From positions 62,001-126,000 of the forward strand of contig CAIZZF010000015.1 of NCBI GenBank assembly GCA_903937385.1: a stretch of DNA of 64,000 nt, given 5' to 3'. Of the stretch, positions 61,565 to 64,000 are shown one piece after another. The stretch comes from an uncultured Holophagaceae bacterium. GTDB lineage: Bacteria > Acidobacteriota > Holophagae > Holophagales > Holophagaceae. Below the pieces are notes generated by a model that searched no databases, was not told the DNA's origin, and saw nothing but the letters and a program-made list of their open reading frames with translations. Numbering within the stretch: position 1 is the first letter of the stretch; each line of letters starts with the position of its first letter. Position numbers and translations under genes: made by a program.

Positions 61565-61895
61565 AGCAATTAAGCCACCGATGAACACCGATAAAGGCAT
61601 GATAAAGAGACCTGCGGATCGGCCCTGCTCCGCCCATGTGGAACTTCAAGGATCAGCAATAAGACTCCACCCCGGTGGGCCGGTGCATGGCTTGAGATGG
61701 GTAGAGATTTCAGCTGGTGAGGGTAGTGATTTCGGTGATTTTGGCCCAGGCCGAATCGGAGCATGGGCTCTATCCAGGGGTGGCTCACAACCCATCACCG
61801 TCATCACTGAAATCACCGACTAAGGTTCTTTCCAAATCTTTCTTTATCAGCTTTTAATCGGCGTTCATCGGTGTTCATCGGTGGCTAATTCTTTT
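61565..61895. repeat. nested palindromic word repeat, type E (CACCGATGAA words)
   Basis: The outer left arm AATTAAGCCACCGATGAACA (61568-61587) pairs with the outer right arm TTCATCGGTGTTCATCGGTGGCTAATT (about 61864-61890). Inside it an unrelated pair is nested: GGTAGTGATTTCGGTGATT (61722-61740) with ATCACTGAAATCACCGAC (61803-61820). The 514-nt gap between nagZ and the symporter shows no gene. Confidence 0.7.
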
Positions 61896-61920
61896 TTTTC
61901 GCCTCGCCCAAGCCGAACGC

Positions 61921-61965
61921 CCACCACGTTCATCGGCGGCATCCGCGTGATCTGTGGTTTCCCTT
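61921..61965. repeat. second copy of the CATCCGCGT...GGTT word
   Basis: CATCCGCGTGATCTGTGGTT at 61940-61959 matches 18 of 20 bases of the word at 51325-51344. It lies beside CCACCACGTTCATCGGCGG, which mixes words of the type C and type E elements. Confidence 0.55.
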
Positions 61966-62062
61966 GCTTTTCCCTCCGAAATCCCCGGCTGACCGCAGGC
62001 GCTGATCCCGCACGCGGCCTGCTGTGCCACCCTGGAACCCAACCGCCTCAAGGATCCTGCCC

Positions 62063-63559
62063 GTGGGTTTCGCGCTGCTCGACTACGTCATCGTTGCCGT
62101 CTACCTCATCGGTGTGACGGTCGCCGGCATCCTGATCTCCGGCCGGCAGCGCTCCTCCCGGGACTACTTCCTGGGCGGCAAGGAGATGTCCTGGTGGTCG
62201 GTGGGCTTCTCCATCGTGGCCAGCGAGACCAGCACCCTGACCTTCATCAGCATCCCGGGCCTGGCCTTCACCGGGAATCTCTACTTCCTGCAGCTGGTGG
62301 TCGGCTACTTCATCGGCCGGCTCATCGTCAGCGTCGTCTTCATCCCGGCCTACTACCGCGGGGACCTGGAGACCGCCTACGACTTCCTCGGTAAGCGGTT
62401 CGGCCTCTCCCTCCGCCGGCTGGCCTCCTCCGTGTTCATCCTGACGCGGGTTCTCGCCTCCGGCGTCCGCCTCTTCGCGACGGCAATCCCCGTCCACCTC
62501 ATCACCGGCCTGGACTACCCGACGAGCATCCTGCTCATCGGCGGGTTCACCCTCGCCTACACCTACCTGGGCGGCCTGAAGGCCGTGGTGGCCATGGACG
62601 TGGTGCAGCTGTTCATCTACCTGGGCGGTGCGGTGGCGGCGATGGTGCTGATCCTCCAGCACCTGCCCCACGGGTGGTCGGACGTGGTCGCCTTCGCCAC
62701 CGCCAACGGACAGAACAAGTTCGCCTTCATCAACGGCCACACAGGCACCACGCTGGCCGGTTTCCTCATGACCCCCTACACCCTGCTCGGGGGCCTGCTC
62801 GGCGGCACGTTCCTGACCATGGCCTCCCACGGCACCGATCAGCTGCTGGTGCAGCGGCTCCTGGGCTGCCGGACCCGCTGGGACAGCCAGCGTGCCCTCA
62901 TGCTCGACGCGACCTTCATCCTGCTCCAGTTCGGGTTCTTCCTCGTGCTGGGCCTGTGCCTCTACGCCTTCTATGGCGGGGTCACGGTCCAGCAGCTCGG
63001 GCTGAGCGCCTCGGACGAGGTCTTCCCGAAGTTCATCGTCGAGAACCTACCCACTGGCGTCGCCGGATTGGTGGTGGCCGGGGTGCTCGCCTCCGCCATG
63101 GGCACCCTGTCCTCCTCAATCAGCTCCCTGGCTTCCGCGACCTACCTGGACCTCTTCAAGGCCACGCGCTGGGGCCGCGCGCTGGATGAGCGAGGGGAAG
63201 TCCGCTGGTCCCGCATCTTCACCCTGCTCTGGGGCCTGCTGCTCATCGGCGGGGCCATGCTCTTCACGAACACCAAGAACCCAGTGGTGGAGCTGGGCCT
63301 GAAGATCGCCTCGGTGACCTATGGCGGGCTGCTGGGCACTTTCTTCCTGGGCCTCTTCTTCCGGCGGACGCAGCAGGCCGATGCCACGCTCGGCTTCATC
63401 GCCGGTCTGCTCGCCATGGTGGCGGTCCTGGCCTTCACCCGCATCGACTTCACCTGGCACACCTTCATCGGCTGCGCGGTGACGATCCTCGTTGGGAATA
63501 TCTGCAGACTCTTGCGTGAACAGTGGTTCGGCGCACCGGAGCCGAGAGCTCCTGTTTAG
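62063..63559 (+). CDS. sodium:solute symporter (SSS family)
   Basis: The product is 498 residues from a GTG at 62063 with an AAGGA Shine-Dalgarno; an upstream in-frame GTG at 62024 is less likely. It has about 13 hydrophobic segments. The family regions FALLDYVIVAVYLIGVTVAG, SSRDYFLGGKEMSWWSVG, SIVASETSTLTFIS and the sodium-site region LASAMGTLSSSISSLASATYLD are clear. The substrate is unknown; its place next to nagZ suggests an amino sugar, sialic-acid-like sugar or amino acid from wall turnover. Confidence 0.92.
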   Translation: MGFALLDYVIVAVYLIGVTVAGILISGRQRSSRDYFLGGKEMSWWSVGFSIVASETSTLTFISIPGLAFTGNLYFLQLVVGYFIGRLIVSVVFIPAYYRGDLETAYDFLGKRFGLSLRRLASSVFILTRVLASGVRLFATAIPVHLITGLDYPTSILLIGGFTLAYTYLGGLKAVVAMDVVQLFIYLGGAVAAMVLILQHLPHGWSDVVAFATANGQNKFAFINGHTGTTLAGFLMTPYTLLGGLLGGTFLTMASHGTDQLLVQRLLGCRTRWDSQRALMLDATFILLQFGFFLVLGLCLYAFYGGVTVQQLGLSASDEVFPKFIVENLPTGVAGLVVAGVLASAMGTLSSSISSLASATYLDLFKATRWGRALDERGEVRWSRIFTLLWGLLLIGGAMLFTNTKNPVVELGLKIASVTYGGLLGTFFLGLFFRRTQQADATLGFIAGLLAMVAVLAFTRIDFTWHTFIGCAVTILVGNICRLLREQWFGAPEPRAPV

Positions 63560-63662
63560 ACAATTTCTTTCACCATCTCCACCCACCCCCTTCACCCTGA
63601 TACGAGAAAGACGAGAAATGAGAATTCGTCTCACTTGGCCCTTCAGTTTTTTCGATCCAAAA

Positions 63663-63690
63663 GACCTAACCTGACGTATACAGTTAGGTC
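63663..63690. promoter_or_regulatory. inverted repeat upstream of the TonB-receptor-like gene
   Basis: GACCTAAC (63663-63670) and GTTAGGTC (63683-63690) are perfect inverted arms around a 12-nt centre containing GTATAC-like sequence. It lies 70 nt before the start at 63760. It could be a repressor operator or a hairpin; no U-tract follows on the plus strand. The 200-nt gap holds no gene. Confidence 0.4.
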
Positions 63691-63759
63691 AGAGATTCCT
63701 ATTTCCAACTCATGAGGGGCCACAATTTACCACCCTCAGGTCCTATTAAGGAGAAAGTG

Positions 63760-64000
63760 ATGCAGAAGCGGTACTGGAGTGCCTTGGCGCTCACACTTGT
63801 GGCTCTACCGGCCATGGCCCAGCAGTCAGGATCCATCTCCGGCAAGCTGACGGGGAAGCAGGGGCAGGCCCTCGCCGGGGTTCGCATCGATGTGACCGGC
63901 AACGTGCTGCCTCAGCCCCGGCGGGTCACCACGAACGAGGCGGGCGACTACCGGCTGCCGTTCCTGCCTCCCGGCGAATACGTCCTCACCTACACGCAGG
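63760..64000 (+). CDS. partial: exported protein with carboxypeptidase-regulatory-like domain (TonB-dependent receptor, Oar-like)
   Basis: Only the first 80 codons are present. A signal peptide (MQKRYWSALALTLVALPAMA, then Q) leads into a CarboxypepD_reg-like beta sandwich (GSISGKLTGKQGQALAGVRI, RVTTNEAGDYRLPFLPPGEY). This is the usual front end of the large Oar-like TonB-dependent receptors of Acidobacteriota; the barrel would lie past the window edge, so that part is inference. An AAGGAG Shine-Dalgarno stands 6 nt before the ATG. It follows the symporter gene, so it may import wall- or polymer-derived nutrients. Confidence 0.8.
   Translation, partial: MQKRYWSALALTLVALPAMAQQSGSISGKLTGKQGQALAGVRIDVTGNVLPQPRRVTTNEAGDYRLPFLPPGEYVLTYTQ

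Noticed and set aside
14396-61959. CRISPR array or MITE interpretation of the word palindromes
   Set aside because: There is no regular repeat-spacer spacing and no cas gene; no consistent terminal repeats or target duplications were visible, so they are reported only as repeats.

Overview
The window is about 64 kb of high-GC bacterial chromosome. Several traits suggest an Acidobacteriota-type organism, most likely of the Holophagae/Geothrix kind: a gamma-alpha fused 2-oxoacid:ferredoxin oxidoreductase pair, an MglA-type GTPase, a c-type haem protein, many exported hydrolases, and a carboxypeptidase-regulatory-domain protein (probable Oar-like TonB receptor) at the right edge. This placement is inferred from gene content; no marker gene was compared. 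No phage, insertion sequence or CRISPR array is visible.

Layout. 0-7.2 kb: methionine aminopeptidase (probable CTG start) and the glutamate synthase pair gltBD, with a clear promoter. 7.3-13.4 kb: secreted proteins, namely a lipoprotein with a duplicated histidine-phosphatase fold, an Ntn amidohydrolase, an HExxH lipoprotein and an M28 peptidase lipoprotein. 13.5-20.3 kb: ispE, an ABC-2 exporter and a large PAS-rich hybrid histidine kinase. 20.3-28.6 kb: a tightly packed run of MFS transporter, hutH, HD protein, HEAT-like protein, histidine kinase, pyrophosphatase and HAD phosphatase. 28.6-33 kb: LolA-like carrier, MglA-like GTPase with a long tail, Bcp peroxiredoxin, an isopropylmalate-type dehydrogenase and lexA. 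33.2-36.2 kb: korAB and tRNA-Ala(CGC) with a textbook terminator. 36.3-39.2 kb: a secreted protein with two CXXCH haem motifs, a roughly 700-residue collagen-like stalk and a C-terminal beta-rich head.

40.2-63.6 kb is nearly one theme: peptidoglycan breakdown and recycling. It holds two AmpD/AmiD-type amidase lipoproteins, a DigH-like glycan hydrolase lipoprotein, a D-Ala-D-Ala dipeptidase fused to an L,D-transpeptidase-like domain, an SH3b-NlpC/P60 endopeptidase, an L-Ala-D/L-Glu epimerase, a class I amidotransferase-fold peptidase, glutamate and alanine racemases, diaminopimelate decarboxylase, two penicillin-binding/beta-lactamase-fold hydrolases, an AmpG-like permease, NagZ, a BadF-type amino-sugar kinase, MurQ, a NagB-II-like deaminase, a NagX-like membrane protein and a sodium/solute symporter. 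Several enzymes that are normally cytoplasmic (LysA, glutamate racemase, the dipeptide epimerase) carry export signals here. I infer a partly periplasmic route that takes stem peptides apart to ordinary L-amino acids, beside a cytoplasmic amino-sugar branch. NagA, AnmK and LdcA are not in the window.

Non-coding structure. At least five intergenic gaps hold imperfect palindromes built from short reiterated words; one 20-bp word recurs about 10.6 kb apart. Several promoters place the -10 box only 5-7 nt before a start codon (lexA, ispE, a leader ORF before gltB), suggesting leaderless transcripts.
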